A stretch of 64,000 bases of DNA from Amycolatopsis sp. NBC_01480. Its GTDB lineage: Bacteria; Actinomycetota; Actinomycetes; Mycobacteriales; Pseudonocardiaceae. The position numbers and the translations under genes were made by a program. The notes below the pieces were generated by a model. It saw only the letters and a list, made by a program, of their open reading frames with translations. It did no database searches and was not told the DNA's origin. Below are positions 8,111 through 17,252 of the stretch, in pieces. The stretch is taken from the NCBI RefSeq assembly GCF_036227205.1, contig NZ_CP109442.1, forward strand, positions 8,246,001 through 8,310,000, written 5' to 3'. The first letter of the stretch is position 1; every line of letters begins with the position of its first letter.

Positions 8111-8991
8111 CCGGCCAGCACTTCGCGGACCAGCCGCGCGGTTTCGCTCGGCGTCCGCCCGACCCGGATGCCCGCCGCCTCCAGCGCCGCCTGCTTCGCG
8201 GCTGCCGTGCCCGCCGAACCGGAGACGATCGCGCCCGCGTGGCCCATGGTTTTTCCTTCGGGCGCGGTGAATCCGGCGACGTAGCCGACCACGGGCTTGC
8301 TGACGTTGTCGCGCACGTACGCGGCAGCGCGCTCTTCGGCGTCTCCGCCGATCTCGCCGATCAGCACGATCACGTCGGTGTCCGGGTCCTTCTCGAACGC
8401 CTCGACGGCGTCGATGTGCGTCGTCCCGATCACCGGGTCGCCGCCGATGCCGATGCAGCTGGAGAAGCCGAGGTCACGCAGCTCGTGCATGAGCTGGTAG
8501 GTCAGCGTGCCGGACTTCGACACCAGCCCGATCCGGCCGGGCCCGGTGATGTCGGCGGGGATGATCCCGGCGCCGGACTGCCCGGGGGAGATCAGGCCGG
8601 GGCAGTTGGGCCCGATGATCCGGGTCTTGCCACCGCGGGCCACGGCGTGCGCCCAGAACACCGCGGAGTCGTGCACCGGCACGCCCTCGGTGATCACCAC
8701 GGCCAGCCCGATCTCGGCGTCGACGGCCTCGATCACCGCGTCCTTGACGAACGGCGGCGGCACGAACAGGACCACCACGTCCGCGCCGGTCGCGGCCATC
8801 GCGCCGGCGACAGTGCCGAACACCGGCAGCTCGCGCCCGCCGATGGTGACGGACTGCCCGGCCTTGCGCGGGTTGACGCCGCCGACGACGTTCGTGCCGG
8901 CGTCGAGCATCCGCTTGGTGTGCTTGGTGCCCTCGGCGCCGGTCATGCCCGAAACGATGATGCGGCTGCTGCTGTCCAGGAAGATCGCCAT
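8107..8991 (-). CDS. sucD: Succinyl-CoA ligase-type alpha subunit (ADP/GDP-forming)
   Basis: A 294-residue alpha subunit that binds CoA and carries the phosphohistidine. Visible signatures are the Rossmann CoA-binding start ([19 protein letters not shown]), [36 protein letters not shown] and the active-site histidine H251 in [18 protein letters not shown]. It follows sucC with one base between. The pair could be ordinary succinate-CoA ligase. However, its place in an operon with formate dehydrogenase and opposite oxalate-type genes suggests a dedicated paralogue that supplies a CoA donor or activates a C2-C4 diacid. The sequence alone does not settle the substrate. Confidence 0.88.
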   Translation of the reverse strand: MAIFLDSSSRIIVSGMTGAEGTKHTKRMLDAGTNVVGGVNPRKAGQSVTIGGRELPVFGTVAGAMAATGADVVVLFVPPPFVKDAVIEAVDAEIGLAVVITEGVPVHDSAVFWAHAVARGGKTRIIGPNCPGLISPGQSGAGIIPADITGPGRIGLVSKSGTLTYQLMHELRDLGFSSCIGIGGDPVIGTTHIDAVEAFEKDPDTDVIVLIGEIGGDAEERAAAYVRDNVSKPVVGYVAGFTAPEGKTMGHAGAIVSGSAGTAAAKQAALEAAGIRVGRTPSETARLVREVLAG

Positions 8992-8992
8992 C

Positions 8993-10174
8993 TCAGGCCT
9001 CCGGGGTGACGGGGACGGCGGCCAGCTCGGCCGCCGCGCGGGCGGCGTCGTCCATCGTGGCCACGACGGTGACCAGCGGGTGGGCCGCCTCGGCCAGGAT
9101 CCGCCTGCCCTCGGCGACGTTGTTGCCGTCGAGCCGGACGACCAGCGGTTTGGTGGCGCGGTCGCCGAGCAGGGCGAGCGCCTTGACGATGCCGTCGGCC
9201 ACCGCGTCGCACGCGGTGATGCCGCCGAACACGTTCACGAACACGCTGCGCACGCCCGGGTCGCCGAGGATCACCCCGAGCCCGGCCGACATGATTTCGG
9301 CCGAGGCGCCGCCGCCGATGTCCAGGAAGTTCGCCGGTCCCACGGCGCCGGCCTCGGCGGCCGCGTCCGCGACGACGTCCAATGTGGACATCACCAGCCC
9401 CGCGCCGTTGCCGATCACGCCGATGTCGCCGTCCAGCTTGACGTAGTTGAGGCCCTGCTCGTGGGCCTGGCGCTCCAGCGGGTCGCCGGCCCCGGGGTCG
9501 GCGAACGCGGTGTGCCCGGGGTGCCGGAAGGCGGCGTTCTCGTCCAGGGTGACCTTGCCGTCGAGCGCGACGATCTCGCCGCTTTTCGTGCGCACCAACG
9601 GGTTCACCTCGACCAGGGTGGCGTCCTCGGCGACGAAGACCTCCCACAGCCGCATCAGTGCGTCCGCGACGCCGCCGGCGACCTCGGCCGGGAACTGCGC
9701 GGCGGCCACGATCTCGCGCGCCTTCTCCGCGTCGACGCCGGTGAGCGCGTCGATCGGGACCTTCGCCAGCGCTTCGGGCTTGGTGGCGGCCACTTCCTCG
9801 ATCTCCATGCCGCCTTCGACGGACGCCATCGCGAGGAACGTGCGGTTCGCCCGGTCCAGCAGGAAGGACGCGTAGTACTCCTCGGCGATCTCGCTCGCCT
9901 CGGTGACCAGGACCTTGTGCACGGTGTGGCCCTTGATGTCCATGCCGAGGATGTCCTCGGCCACCTGCTCGGCGTCGTCGGGCCGCGCGGCGAGCTTGAC
10001 CCCGCCCGCCTTGCCCCGGCCACCGGTCTTCACCTGCGCCTTGACCACCACGGTGCCGCCGATCTCGACGGCGGCGGCGCGGGCTTCTTCGGGACTAACG
10101 GCGACCCGGCCGCGGGGGACCGGTACGCCGCGGGCTTCGAACAGCTCGCGGGCCTCGTGCTCGAAAAGATCCAT
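8993..10174 (-). CDS. sucC: Succinyl-CoA ligase-type beta subunit
   Basis: A 393-residue ATP-grasp beta subunit: [85 protein letters not shown], and [11 protein letters not shown] for the contact with the alpha subunit. The start at 10174 has AAGGAAGG upstream. It is the first gene of the leftward operon sucC-sucD-carbonic anhydrase-moeA-like-lysR-lysR-fdh. A few extra residues lie before FLDIGGG compared with the E. coli protein. A second, housekeeping sucCD elsewhere in the genome would support a specialised role here. Confidence 0.88.
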   Translation of the reverse strand: MDLFEHEARELFEARGVPVPRGRVAVSPEEARAAAVEIGGTVVVKAQVKTGGRGKAGGVKLAARPDDAEQVAEDILGMDIKGHTVHKVLVTEASEIAEEYYASFLLDRANRTFLAMASVEGGMEIEEVAATKPEALAKVPIDALTGVDAEKAREIVAAAQFPAEVAGGVADALMRLWEVFVAEDATLVEVNPLVRTKSGEIVALDGKVTLDENAAFRHPGHTAFADPGAGDPLERQAHEQGLNYVKLDGDIGVIGNGAGLVMSTLDVVADAAAEAGAVGPANFLDIGGGASAEIMSAGLGVILGDPGVRSVFVNVFGGITACDAVADGIVKALALLGDRATKPLVVRLDGNNVAEGRRILAEAAHPLVTVVATMDDAARAAAELAAVPVTPEA

Positions 10175-10292
10175 CGGATTCCTTCCTTGCCGGTCTGGGG
10201 GAATGGGCCGGGTCCGGGGAGGGGGACCGGGCGAAAAACCTGCGGATGGCCCTGGACAGCGGGCAACTCTGAGAGTAATCCTAATGCCTACC

Positions 10293-10310
10293 GCATACGG
10301 TATGCAATCT
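10293..10310. promoter_or_regulatory. Palindromic operator in the divergent sucC/decarboxylase promoter
   Basis: GCATAC-G-GTATGC (10293-10305) is a perfect odd dyad followed by AATC. The half-site GTATGCAA recurs near the GntR start (18034-18041), and a relative, GTATACAATC, occurs before the PanE-like gene (18209-18218). The location between the divergent operons makes a shared GntR operator likely. The protein-DNA link is inferred. Confidence 0.6.
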
Positions 10311-10439
10311 ACAGTTTGTCCCGAAGGTGGCGCTGACCTGGAGGGATGGCCCTCACGCCGGACCGCGGACGGACGAGCACACCGGAACGAGCGCGCGGAT
10401 CAGAGAGGTCCGGCGCGAGAGCAGCAGAGGAGCTGAGCC

Positions 10440-12176
10440 ATGGCGCCAACCACCACGGGCCAGGACGCCGAGCAGGGCCGGGCGGCCGCGAACGGTGCCC
10501 CGGCGGCCCCGGACACGATCTCCGGCGGGCACCTGGTCGCCAAGGCGCTCAAGGCCGAGGGCGTCGACACGATCTTCACGCTGTGCGGCGGGCACATCAT
10601 CGACATCTACGACGGCTGCGTGGACGAGGGCATCAACGTCATCGACGTACGGCATGAGCAGGTCGCCGCGCACGCCGCCGACGGGTACGCCCGGATCACC
10701 GGCAAGCCTGGCTGCGCGGTGGTCACCGCCGGGCCGGGCACCACCGACGCGGTCACCGGCGTGGCGAACGCGCTGCGGGCGGAGAGCCCGATGCTGCTGA
10801 TCGGCGGGCAGGGCGCGCTGGCGCAGCACAAGATGGGGTCGCTGCAGGATCTCCCGCACGTGGACATGATGACGCCGATCACCAAGTTCGCGGCGACCGT
10901 GCCGTCCACCGCGCGGGCGGCCGACCTGGTCTCGATGGCGTTCCGGGAGGCGTTCGCGGGCGCGCCCGGGCCGTCGTTCCTGGAGATCCCGCGTGACGTC
11001 CTCGACGCGCGGGTCCCGCTCGCGAACGCGCGCATCCCGTCGGCAGGTCAGTACCGCGCGTCTACGCGCAGCGCCGGCGACCCGGCGGACATCGAGAAGC
11101 TCGCGGACCTGCTGGTGCACGCGAAGAAGCCGGCGATCCTGCTGGGCAGCCAGGTCTGGACCACGCGGGCGACCGAGCCGGCCACGGAACTGGTGCGCTC
11201 GCTGAACATCCCCGCGTACATGAACGGCGCCGGCCGCGGCACCCTGCCGCCGGGCGACCCGCACCACTTCCAGCTCTCCCGCCGGTACGCCTTCGACAAC
11301 GCCGACGTGATCGTCATCGTCGGCACGCCGTTCGACTTCCGGATGGGGTACGGCAAACGGCTTTCGCCGGACGCCACGGTCGTGCAGATCGACCTCGACT
11401 ACCGCACCGTCGGCAAGAACCGCGACATCGACCTGGGCATCGTGGGCGACGCCGGGCAGGTCCTCGCCGCCGTCTCGCAGGCCGCTTCGGGGCGTGTGGA
11501 CACCGGCGCGGTGGCGCGCAAGCCGTGGCTGGAGGAACTGCGCGCGGTCGAGGAGAAGGCGAAGCAGAAGCGCTTGCCGCAGCAGCACTCCGACGCGAAC
11601 CCGATCCACCCGTACCGGCTGGTGCACGAGATCAACGAGTTCCTCACCGAGGACTCGATCTACATCGGCGACGGCGGCGACATCGTCACCTTCTCCGGCC
11701 AGGTCGTGCAGCCGAAGTCGCCGGGCCACTGGATGGACCCGGGCCCGCTGGGCACGCTCGGCGTCGGCATCCCGTTCGTGCTGGCGGCCAAGCACGCCCG
11801 CCCGGACAAGGAGGTCGTCGCGCTGTTCGGCGACGGCGCGTTCTCCCTCACCGGCTGGGACTTCGAGACGCTGGTGCGGTTCAACCTGCCGTTCGTCGGG
11901 ATCGTCGGCAACAACTCCTCGATGAACCAGATCCGCTACGGCCAGGCGCAGAAGTACGGCCTGGCCCGCGAGCGCATCGGCAACACCCTGGGCGACGTGC
12001 GCTACGACGAGTTCGCCCGGATGCTCGGCGGCTACGGCGAGGAGGTCCGCGACCCCGCGGACATCGCGCCGGCGCTGCAGCGCGCCCGCGAGTCGGGCAA
12101 GCCCTCGCTGATCAACGTCTGGGTCGACCCGGACGCCTACGCCCCCGGGACCATGAACCAGACGATGTACAAGTAG
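10440..12176 (+). CDS. ThDP-dependent oxalyl-CoA decarboxylase or 2-hydroxyacyl-CoA lyase
   Basis: A 578-residue enzyme of the acetolactate synthase/oxalyl-CoA decarboxylase superfamily. Visible features are the cofactor-activating glutamate E73 in RHEQVAAHAADGYAR, the GPGTTDAVTGVANA loop, a central nucleotide-type domain (about 200-330) and the ThDP-Mg motif from GDG (464-466) to NN (491-492). The context (formyl-CoA transferase next, oxalate/formate carrier in the same operon) favours oxalyl-CoA to formyl-CoA plus CO2. By recalled comparison with the Oxalobacter enzyme, its active-site Tyr-Glu pair is replaced here by Leu-Gln in GSLQDLP, and the C-terminal Ser/Arg by Pro/Thr in YAPGTMNQ. 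This resembles 2-hydroxyacyl-CoA lyases, so cleavage of a 2-hydroxyacyl-CoA to formyl-CoA plus a carbonyl is a real alternative. About 20 residues at the N-terminus are disordered and Ala-rich. Confidence 0.8.
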   Translation: MAPTTTGQDAEQGRAAANGAPAAPDTISGGHLVAKALKAEGVDTIFTLCGGHIIDIYDGCVDEGINVIDVRHEQVAAHAADGYARITGKPGCAVVTAGPGTTDAVTGVANALRAESPMLLIGGQGALAQHKMGSLQDLPHVDMMTPITKFAATVPSTARAADLVSMAFREAFAGAPGPSFLEIPRDVLDARVPLANARIPSAGQYRASTRSAGDPADIEKLADLLVHAKKPAILLGSQVWTTRATEPATELVRSLNIPAYMNGAGRGTLPPGDPHHFQLSRRYAFDNADVIVIVGTPFDFRMGYGKRLSPDATVVQIDLDYRTVGKNRDIDLGIVGDAGQVLAAVSQAASGRVDTGAVARKPWLEELRAVEEKAKQKRLPQQHSDANPIHPYRLVHEINEFLTEDSIYIGDGGDIVTFSGQVVQPKSPGHWMDPGPLGTLGVGIPFVLAAKHARPDKEVVALFGDGAFSLTGWDFETLVRFNLPFVGIVGNNSSMNQIRYGQAQKYGLARERIGNTLGDVRYDEFARMLGGYGEEVRDPADIAPALQRARESGKPSLINVWVDPDAYAPGTMNQTMYK

Positions 12177-12188
12177 TCGGAGGCCGAA

Positions 12189-13418
12189 ATGGGAAAGGCA
12201 CTTGAGGGCGTCCGCGTCCTCGACATGACCCACGTCCAATCAGGACCGTCGTCGACCCAGATCCTCGCCTGGCTCGGCGCGGACGTCATCAAGCTGGAGA
12301 CGCCGGGCCGCGGCGACATCACCCGCGGGCAGCTGCGCGACCTGCCCGGGGTGGACAGTCTCTACTTCACCATGCTGAACGCCAACAAGCGCAGCATCAC
12401 GCTGAACATGAAGAGCGAGGAGGGCAAGAAGGTCTTCACCGAGCTGGTGTCCTCTGTGGACGTCCTGGTGGAGAACTTCGGCCCTGGCGTCGTCGACCGG
12501 TTCGGCTTCCCGTGGGAGAAGCTGCACGAGATCAACGAAAAGCTGGTCTACGCCTCGATCAAGGGCTTCGGCCCGGGCCGGTACGCCGACTTCAAGGCGT
12601 ACGAGGTGATCGCGCAGGCCATGGGCGGCTCGATGAGCACCACCGGCTTCGAGGAGGGCCCGCCCACCGCGACCGGCGCGCAGATCGGCGACTCGGGCAC
12701 CGGCATCCACCTGGTGGCGGCGATCCTGGCCGCGCTGTACCAGCGCACGAACACCGGCCGCGGCCAGCGGGTCCAGGTCGCCATGCAGGACGCCGTGCTG
12801 AACCTGTGCCGGGTGAAGCTGCGAGACCAGCAGCGCCTGGCGCACGGCCCGCTCGGCGAGTACCCGAACGAGGTGTTCACCGACGAGGTGCCGCGCTCGG
12901 GCAACGCCTCGGGCGGCGGCCAGCCCGGCTGGGCGGTGCGCTGCGCGCCCGGCGGCCCGAACGACTACATCTACGTGATCATCCAGCCCGTCGGCTGGGC
13001 GCCGATCACCGAGCTGATCGGGCAGCCCGAACTGGCCGAAGACCCGGAGTGGGCCACCCCGGAGGCTCGGCTGTCGAAATTGGACAAGGTGTTCGCGCTG
13101 GTCGAGCAGTGGACCGAGCAGCACACCAAGTGGGAGGTGATGGAGCGGCTCAACGCCTGCAACATCCCGTGCGGCCCGATCCTGTCCACCCGGGAGCTGA
13201 TCGAGGACGAGACGCTGGCCGAGCTGGGCACCGTGGTCGAGGTGCAGCACCCGGAGCGCGGCGCCTTCAAGACCGTCGGCTGCCCGCTGAAGCTGTCGGA
13301 CTCCCCGGTCGAGATCGAGCGCTCGCCGCTGCTGGGCGAGCACAACAACGAGGTGCTCGGCGAGCTGGGCTACGGACCGCAGGACCTCGACCGGCTCCGC
13401 ACCGCAGGCGTGATCTGA
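12189..13418 (+). CDS. frc: Formyl-CoA:oxalate CoA-transferase (class III, Frc)
   Basis: Moves CoA from formyl-CoA to oxalate, giving formate and oxalyl-CoA. The 409-residue protein aligns along its length with Oxalobacter Frc: start [43 protein letters not shown], catalytic aspartate D168 in [30 protein letters not shown], the glycine loop SGGGQPGW and [10 protein letters not shown]. These are Frc-specific rather than general CaiB/BaiF features. A Shine-Dalgarno site (CGGAGG) sits just after the decarboxylase stop, 12 bases upstream. The close match to Frc is the best evidence that this operon handles oxalate. Transfer to another 2-oxo- or 2-hydroxyacid cannot be excluded. Confidence 0.92.
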   Translation: MGKALEGVRVLDMTHVQSGPSSTQILAWLGADVIKLETPGRGDITRGQLRDLPGVDSLYFTMLNANKRSITLNMKSEEGKKVFTELVSSVDVLVENFGPGVVDRFGFPWEKLHEINEKLVYASIKGFGPGRYADFKAYEVIAQAMGGSMSTTGFEEGPPTATGAQIGDSGTGIHLVAAILAALYQRTNTGRGQRVQVAMQDAVLNLCRVKLRDQQRLAHGPLGEYPNEVFTDEVPRSGNASGGGQPGWAVRCAPGGPNDYIYVIIQPVGWAPITELIGQPELAEDPEWATPEARLSKLDKVFALVEQWTEQHTKWEVMERLNACNIPCGPILSTRELIEDETLAELGTVVEVQHPERGAFKTVGCPLKLSDSPVEIERSPLLGEHNNEVLGELGYGPQDLDRLRTAGVI

Positions 13419-13431
13419 AGGAGAGCAGCGA

Positions 13432-15567
13432 ATGACCACGGGAACCGACCGCGCCGCGGTCGAGAAGATCCTCGCCGCGGCCGCGGCCGAGGGACGCAGT
13501 TCGCTCACCGCGCCGGAGGGCCGGGCGGTCTGCGAGGCCTACGGGATCCCCACCCCGCAGGAACGGCTCGCCGCCACCGCGGCCGAGGCAGTCGCGCAGG
13601 CCGAGGAGATCGGCCTGCCGGTGGTGCTGAAGATCGTCTCGCCGGACATCCTGCACAAGACCGAGGCCGGCGGCGTGCTCGTCGGCCTCCGTAGCGTCGA
13701 GGAGGTGGCCGAGGGCTTCGCCACCATCCTCGAGAATGCCAAGGTCTACAACGCCGACGCGAAGATCGTCGGCGTCCAGGTACAGCAGATGCTGACCTCC
13801 GGGCAGGAGGTGATCATCGGCTCGGTCAGCGACCAGACCTTCGGCAAGGTCGTCGCCTTCGGCCTCGGCGGCGTGCTCGTGGAGGTGCTCAAGGACGTCA
13901 CCTTCCGGCTGGCCCCGACCAGCACCGAAGAGGCACTGTCCATGGTGGACGGGATCGCGGCGGCGGAGATCCTCAACGGGGTCCGCGGCGCCGAGGCGGT
14001 GGACAAGGACGCGCTGGCCGGCATCATCCACCGGCTCGGGCAGCTGGTCACCGACTTCCCGCAGCTGGCCGAGGTCGACCTCAACCCGGTCCTGGCCACC
14101 GCGTCCGGCGCGACCGCCGTCGACGTCCGGATCCTGGTCGACCCGGAAGCGGCGAAGGAGCCGCTGCGGTTCACCCAGGAGGAGATCCTGGCGTCGATGA
14201 CCCGGATCATGAAGCCGGCCGCCGTCGCGGTGATCGGCGCTTCCGCCGAAGCCGGCAAGATCGGCAACTCGGTGATGAAGAACCTGGTCAACGGCGGCTA
14301 CGCGGGGGAGATCTACCCGATCAACCCCAAGGCGAGCGAGATCCTGGACCGCAAGGCCTACGCCAGCATCGCCGACGCGCCCGGCGACGTGGACGTGGCG
14401 GTGTTCGCCATCCCGGCGAAGTTCGTGCCCGCCGCACTCGAGGAAGCGGGCGCCAAGGGTGTGGCCGGGGCGATCCTGATCCCGTCCGGCTTCGGCGAAA
14501 CCGGCAACATCGCGCTGCAGGACGAGGTCGTGGCGATCGCGCGCAAACACGGCGTACGCGTCCTCGGGCCGAACATCTACGGCTACTACTACACGCCGGA
14601 GAACCTGTCGGCGACCTTCTGCACGCCGTACGACGTCAAGGGCGGGGTCGCGCTCTCTTCGCAGAGCGGCGGCATCGGCATGGCGATCCTGGGCTTCAGC
14701 CGGTCGGCGAAGATGGGCGTGTCCTCGATCGTCGGCGTGGGCAACAAGGCCGACATCGACGAGGACGACCTGCTCACCTTCTTCGAGCAGGACGACAACA
14801 CCCAGCTGATCGCCATGCACCTGGAAGACCTGAAGGACGGCCGCTCGTTCGCCGAGACGGCCAAGCGGGTCTCGCTGAAGAAGCCGGTGGTGGTGCTCAA
14901 GGCCGGCCGCACCTCGCAGGGCGCGAAGGCGGCCAGCTCGCACACCGGCGCGCTGGCCGGCGACGACAAGGTCTACGACGACATCCTGCGCCAGAGCGGC
15001 GTGATCCGGGCGCCCGGGCTGAACGACATGCTCGAGTACGCCCGCGGCATCCCGCTGCTGCCCACGCCGAAGGGCGAGAACGTCGTGATCATCACCGGCG
15101 CCGGCGGTTCGGGCGTTCTGCTGTCCGACGCCTGTGTGGACAACGGCCTTTCGCTGATGGAGATCCCCGGCGACCTCGACGAGGCCTTCCGGAAGTTCAT
15201 CCCGCCGTTCGGCGCGGCCGGCAACCCGGTGGACATCACCGGCGGCGAGCCGCCGTCGACCTACCGCAACACCATCGCGCTCGGCCTGTCCGACGAGCGC
15301 ATCCACTCCCTGATCCTCGGCTACTGGCACACCATCGTCACGCCGCCGATGGTGTTCGCCGAGCTGGTGGTCGACGTCGTCGAGGAGTTCCGCCGCAAGG
15401 GCATCCACAAGCCCGTGGTGGCCTCGCTTTCCGGCGACGTCGAGGTCGAGGAGGCGAGCGACCACCTGTATGCCAACGGGATCGTCGCCTACCCGTACAC
15501 GACCGAAAAGCCGGTGGCGGTGCTCGGCGCCAAGTACCGCTGGGCCCGGTCCGCGGGACGACTCTGA
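13432..15567 (+). CDS. ADP-forming acyl-CoA synthetase, fused subunits
   Basis: A 711-residue NDP-forming acyl-CoA synthetase (acetate-CoA ligase family). The order is ATP-grasp first (about 15-235: VLKIVSPDILHKTEAGGV, FGLGGVLVEVLKDVTFRLAP) and then the CoA-binding domain (about 255-385: AVAVIGASAEAGKIGNS). Succinyl-CoA-ligase-like flavodoxin domains follow, with the phosphohistidine in ASSHTGALAGDDK and a GAGGSGVLLSDACVD loop. The start has GGAGAG upstream, 13 bases after frc. It makes an acyl-CoA from acid, CoA and ATP, or runs in reverse. In this operon it could prime the cycle by making the first oxalyl-CoA or formyl-CoA. The substrate is not determinable by eye. Confidence 0.85.
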   Translation: MTTGTDRAAVEKILAAAAAEGRSSLTAPEGRAVCEAYGIPTPQERLAATAAEAVAQAEEIGLPVVLKIVSPDILHKTEAGGVLVGLRSVEEVAEGFATILENAKVYNADAKIVGVQVQQMLTSGQEVIIGSVSDQTFGKVVAFGLGGVLVEVLKDVTFRLAPTSTEEALSMVDGIAAAEILNGVRGAEAVDKDALAGIIHRLGQLVTDFPQLAEVDLNPVLATASGATAVDVRILVDPEAAKEPLRFTQEEILASMTRIMKPAAVAVIGASAEAGKIGNSVMKNLVNGGYAGEIYPINPKASEILDRKAYASIADAPGDVDVAVFAIPAKFVPAALEEAGAKGVAGAILIPSGFGETGNIALQDEVVAIARKHGVRVLGPNIYGYYYTPENLSATFCTPYDVKGGVALSSQSGGIGMAILGFSRSAKMGVSSIVGVGNKADIDEDDLLTFFEQDDNTQLIAMHLEDLKDGRSFAETAKRVSLKKPVVVLKAGRTSQGAKAASSHTGALAGDDKVYDDILRQSGVIRAPGLNDMLEYARGIPLLPTPKGENVVIITGAGGSGVLLSDACVDNGLSLMEIPGDLDEAFRKFIPPFGAAGNPVDITGGEPPSTYRNTIALGLSDERIHSLILGYWHTIVTPPMVFAELVVDVVEEFRRKGIHKPVVASLSGDVEVEEASDHLYANGIVAYPYTTEKPVAVLGAKYRWARSAGRL

Positions 15568-15672
15568 AAAACCTCCACAGGGGCTGGCCTCACCCGAGGG
15601 AAAGGACGAAGATCCACCGCACGCCGCGTACCAAGAGGGAACCGAAGTCAACGGTGACGAAAGAGAACTCTC

Positions 15673-17085
15673 ATGACCGCAGCCCAACCGACTTACCAGG
15701 AGATCATCGACGACAACGGCCGGGTCTACCGGATCGGTGAGAGTCCACGGGACATCCTGGGGCGCTCACGCAGTTTCATGGTCTGGTTGCCCTGGATCGC
15801 CATGATGGCGGTCAGCGTGTTCGAGTACGGCTGGGGGGCCGTCGAAGGGACACTCGAAGAAAAGTACGGCTGGTCCCTGTCGGACGCGTTCTGGCTGGCC
15901 AGCATCTGGGCCGTCTTCCAGGCGGGGGTCGCGTTCCCCGCCGGGCGGCTGCGCGAGAAGAACATCGTCTCGGCCAAGACCGCCATGCTCGCCGGCGCCG
16001 TCCTGAGCGGGATCGGCTATTTCACCATCGCGCACAGCGGAAACCTGGTCATCGCGTTCATCGGGTATTCCGTGCTCGGCGGCACCGGCGCCGGGCTGGT
16101 GTACGCCACCTGCATCAACATGGTCGGCAAGTGGTACCCGGAAAAGCGCGGGGCCCGGACCGGTTTCGTGAACGGCGGTTTCGCGTACGGCGCGGTCCCG
16201 TTCATCTACCTGTTCAGCGCGTTCCTCGGCCACGAGAACGTGACGATCACGCTGGACGCCATCGGGCTGTACATGCTGCTGGTGGTCGGGATCTGCGGGT
16301 TCCTGTTCAAGGACCCGCCGAAGAACTGGTGGCCGGCCGAGGTCGACCCGATCGCGTGGCTCAAGGGCAAGGCCGTCGGCAATGCCAAGGGCCTGGCCAA
16401 GAATCCGCCCGCGGTCAAGCAGTTCACGCCGATGGAGGCGATCCGGACCGGCATGCTCCCGCTGATGTGGGTGTGCCTGGTCGTGATCGGCGGCGTCTCG
16501 CTGTTCGGCATCAACTTCCAGGTGGACTTCGCCAAGGAAAGCAATTTCGGCGCGTTCGTGGCCGCTTCTTCGGCGGGCATCCTGGCGGTGGTGAACGGCG
16601 TCGGGCGCGGCCTGGTGGGCTGGGCCTCGGACCGGATCGGCCGCAAGGCCACCCTGTTCTGGGTGCTGGTGATCGCGGCCGTGGCGCAGTTCGGCGTGAT
16701 GTGGTCGGGCAACGCGCACAGCCTGTTCTGGTTCATGGTGTTCGCGGTGCTGACCGGCTTCGGCAGCGGCGCGTTCTACCCGCTGTTCGCCGCGCTCGTG
16801 CCGGACTACTTCGGCGAGAACCACAACGCGACGAACTACGGCCTGGTCTACAGCGCCAAGCTGATCGGCGGGGTCGGCGGCGGTGGTCTGGCCGCGGGCG
16901 TGATCGTCGCCTGGGGCTACACCGGCGCGTACATCCTCGCGGGCTGCATCGCCTTGCTGTCCGCGCTGCTGACCCTGTTCCTGAAGCAGCCCGGCCGGCG
17001 TTCCGGCCCGGGTGCGACGGTGCAGGTCACCTCGCCGGACGTGGCCGCCCGGGCCACTCCGGCCACCGGGAGTGCCGGCAGCTGA
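15673..17085 (+). CDS. MFS transporter, oxalate/formate antiporter family
   Basis: A 470-residue, 12-helix major facilitator. The pattern matches the OFA group: an aromatic early helix (WLPWIAMMAVSVFEYGWGAV), GAGLVYATCINMVGKWYPEK followed by RGARTGFVNGGFAYG, a second RGLVGWASDRIGRK loop, and GFGSGAFYPLFAALVPDYFG. A Pro/Ala-rich cytosolic tail follows helix 12. It lies 105 bases after the synthetase and is probably the last gene of the decarboxylase-transferase-synthetase operon. Import of oxalate, possibly in exchange for formate or as H+ symport, is inferred from family and context. Confidence 0.85.
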   Translation: MTAAQPTYQEIIDDNGRVYRIGESPRDILGRSRSFMVWLPWIAMMAVSVFEYGWGAVEGTLEEKYGWSLSDAFWLASIWAVFQAGVAFPAGRLREKNIVSAKTAMLAGAVLSGIGYFTIAHSGNLVIAFIGYSVLGGTGAGLVYATCINMVGKWYPEKRGARTGFVNGGFAYGAVPFIYLFSAFLGHENVTITLDAIGLYMLLVVGICGFLFKDPPKNWWPAEVDPIAWLKGKAVGNAKGLAKNPPAVKQFTPMEAIRTGMLPLMWVCLVVIGGVSLFGINFQVDFAKESNFGAFVAASSAGILAVVNGVGRGLVGWASDRIGRKATLFWVLVIAAVAQFGVMWSGNAHSLFWFMVFAVLTGFGSGAFYPLFAALVPDYFGENHNATNYGLVYSAKLIGGVGGGGLAAGVIVAWGYTGAYILAGCIALLSALLTLFLKQPGRRSGPGATVQVTSPDVAARATPATGSAGS

Positions 17086-17122
17086 CGCTTGCCGGGGCAC
17101 CGGGGTAAGGGACCGTCTGTTC

Positions 17123-17175
17123 CGCCCCAATGTGGCGTTGGTTGCGTTGGGCGCACCGAACGCCACATTGGGGCG
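17123..17175. repeat. Perfect 17-bp inverted repeat
   Basis: Arms CGCCCCAATGTGGCGTT (17123-17139) and AACGCCACATTGGGGCG (17159-17175) pair perfectly around a 19-base loop. It lies between the 3' ends of the transporter and GntR genes. It may be a terminator or a copy of a dispersed genomic palindrome. Confidence 0.8.
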
Positions 17176-17187
17176 CATTCGGCGCTG

Positions 17188-17252
17188 CCGAAGCAAGCCA
17201 GGAGTAGAGGGGGCGGCTGACGCCCGCCCCCTCTACTCCTGGGTTGCTTCGG
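17188..17252. terminator. 29-bp stem bidirectional terminator
   Basis: Arms 17188-17216 and 17224-17252 pair over 29 bases with one mismatch around a 7-base loop. The right arm covers the last six codons and stop of the GntR gene. It separates the transporter operon from the convergent GntR gene and is the longest hairpin noticed in the window. Confidence 0.8.

Noticed and set aside
15135..15143. Replication-origin signal (full DnaA-box match)
   Set aside because: One isolated box inside a coding gene, with no AT-rich region or dnaA/dnaN nearby, is not an origin.
13267..15687. 806-codon minus-strand frame opposite the acyl-CoA synthetase
   Set aside because: Shadow frame; repeats of Asp/Val/Gly/Arg words arise from the opposite strand's codon bias.
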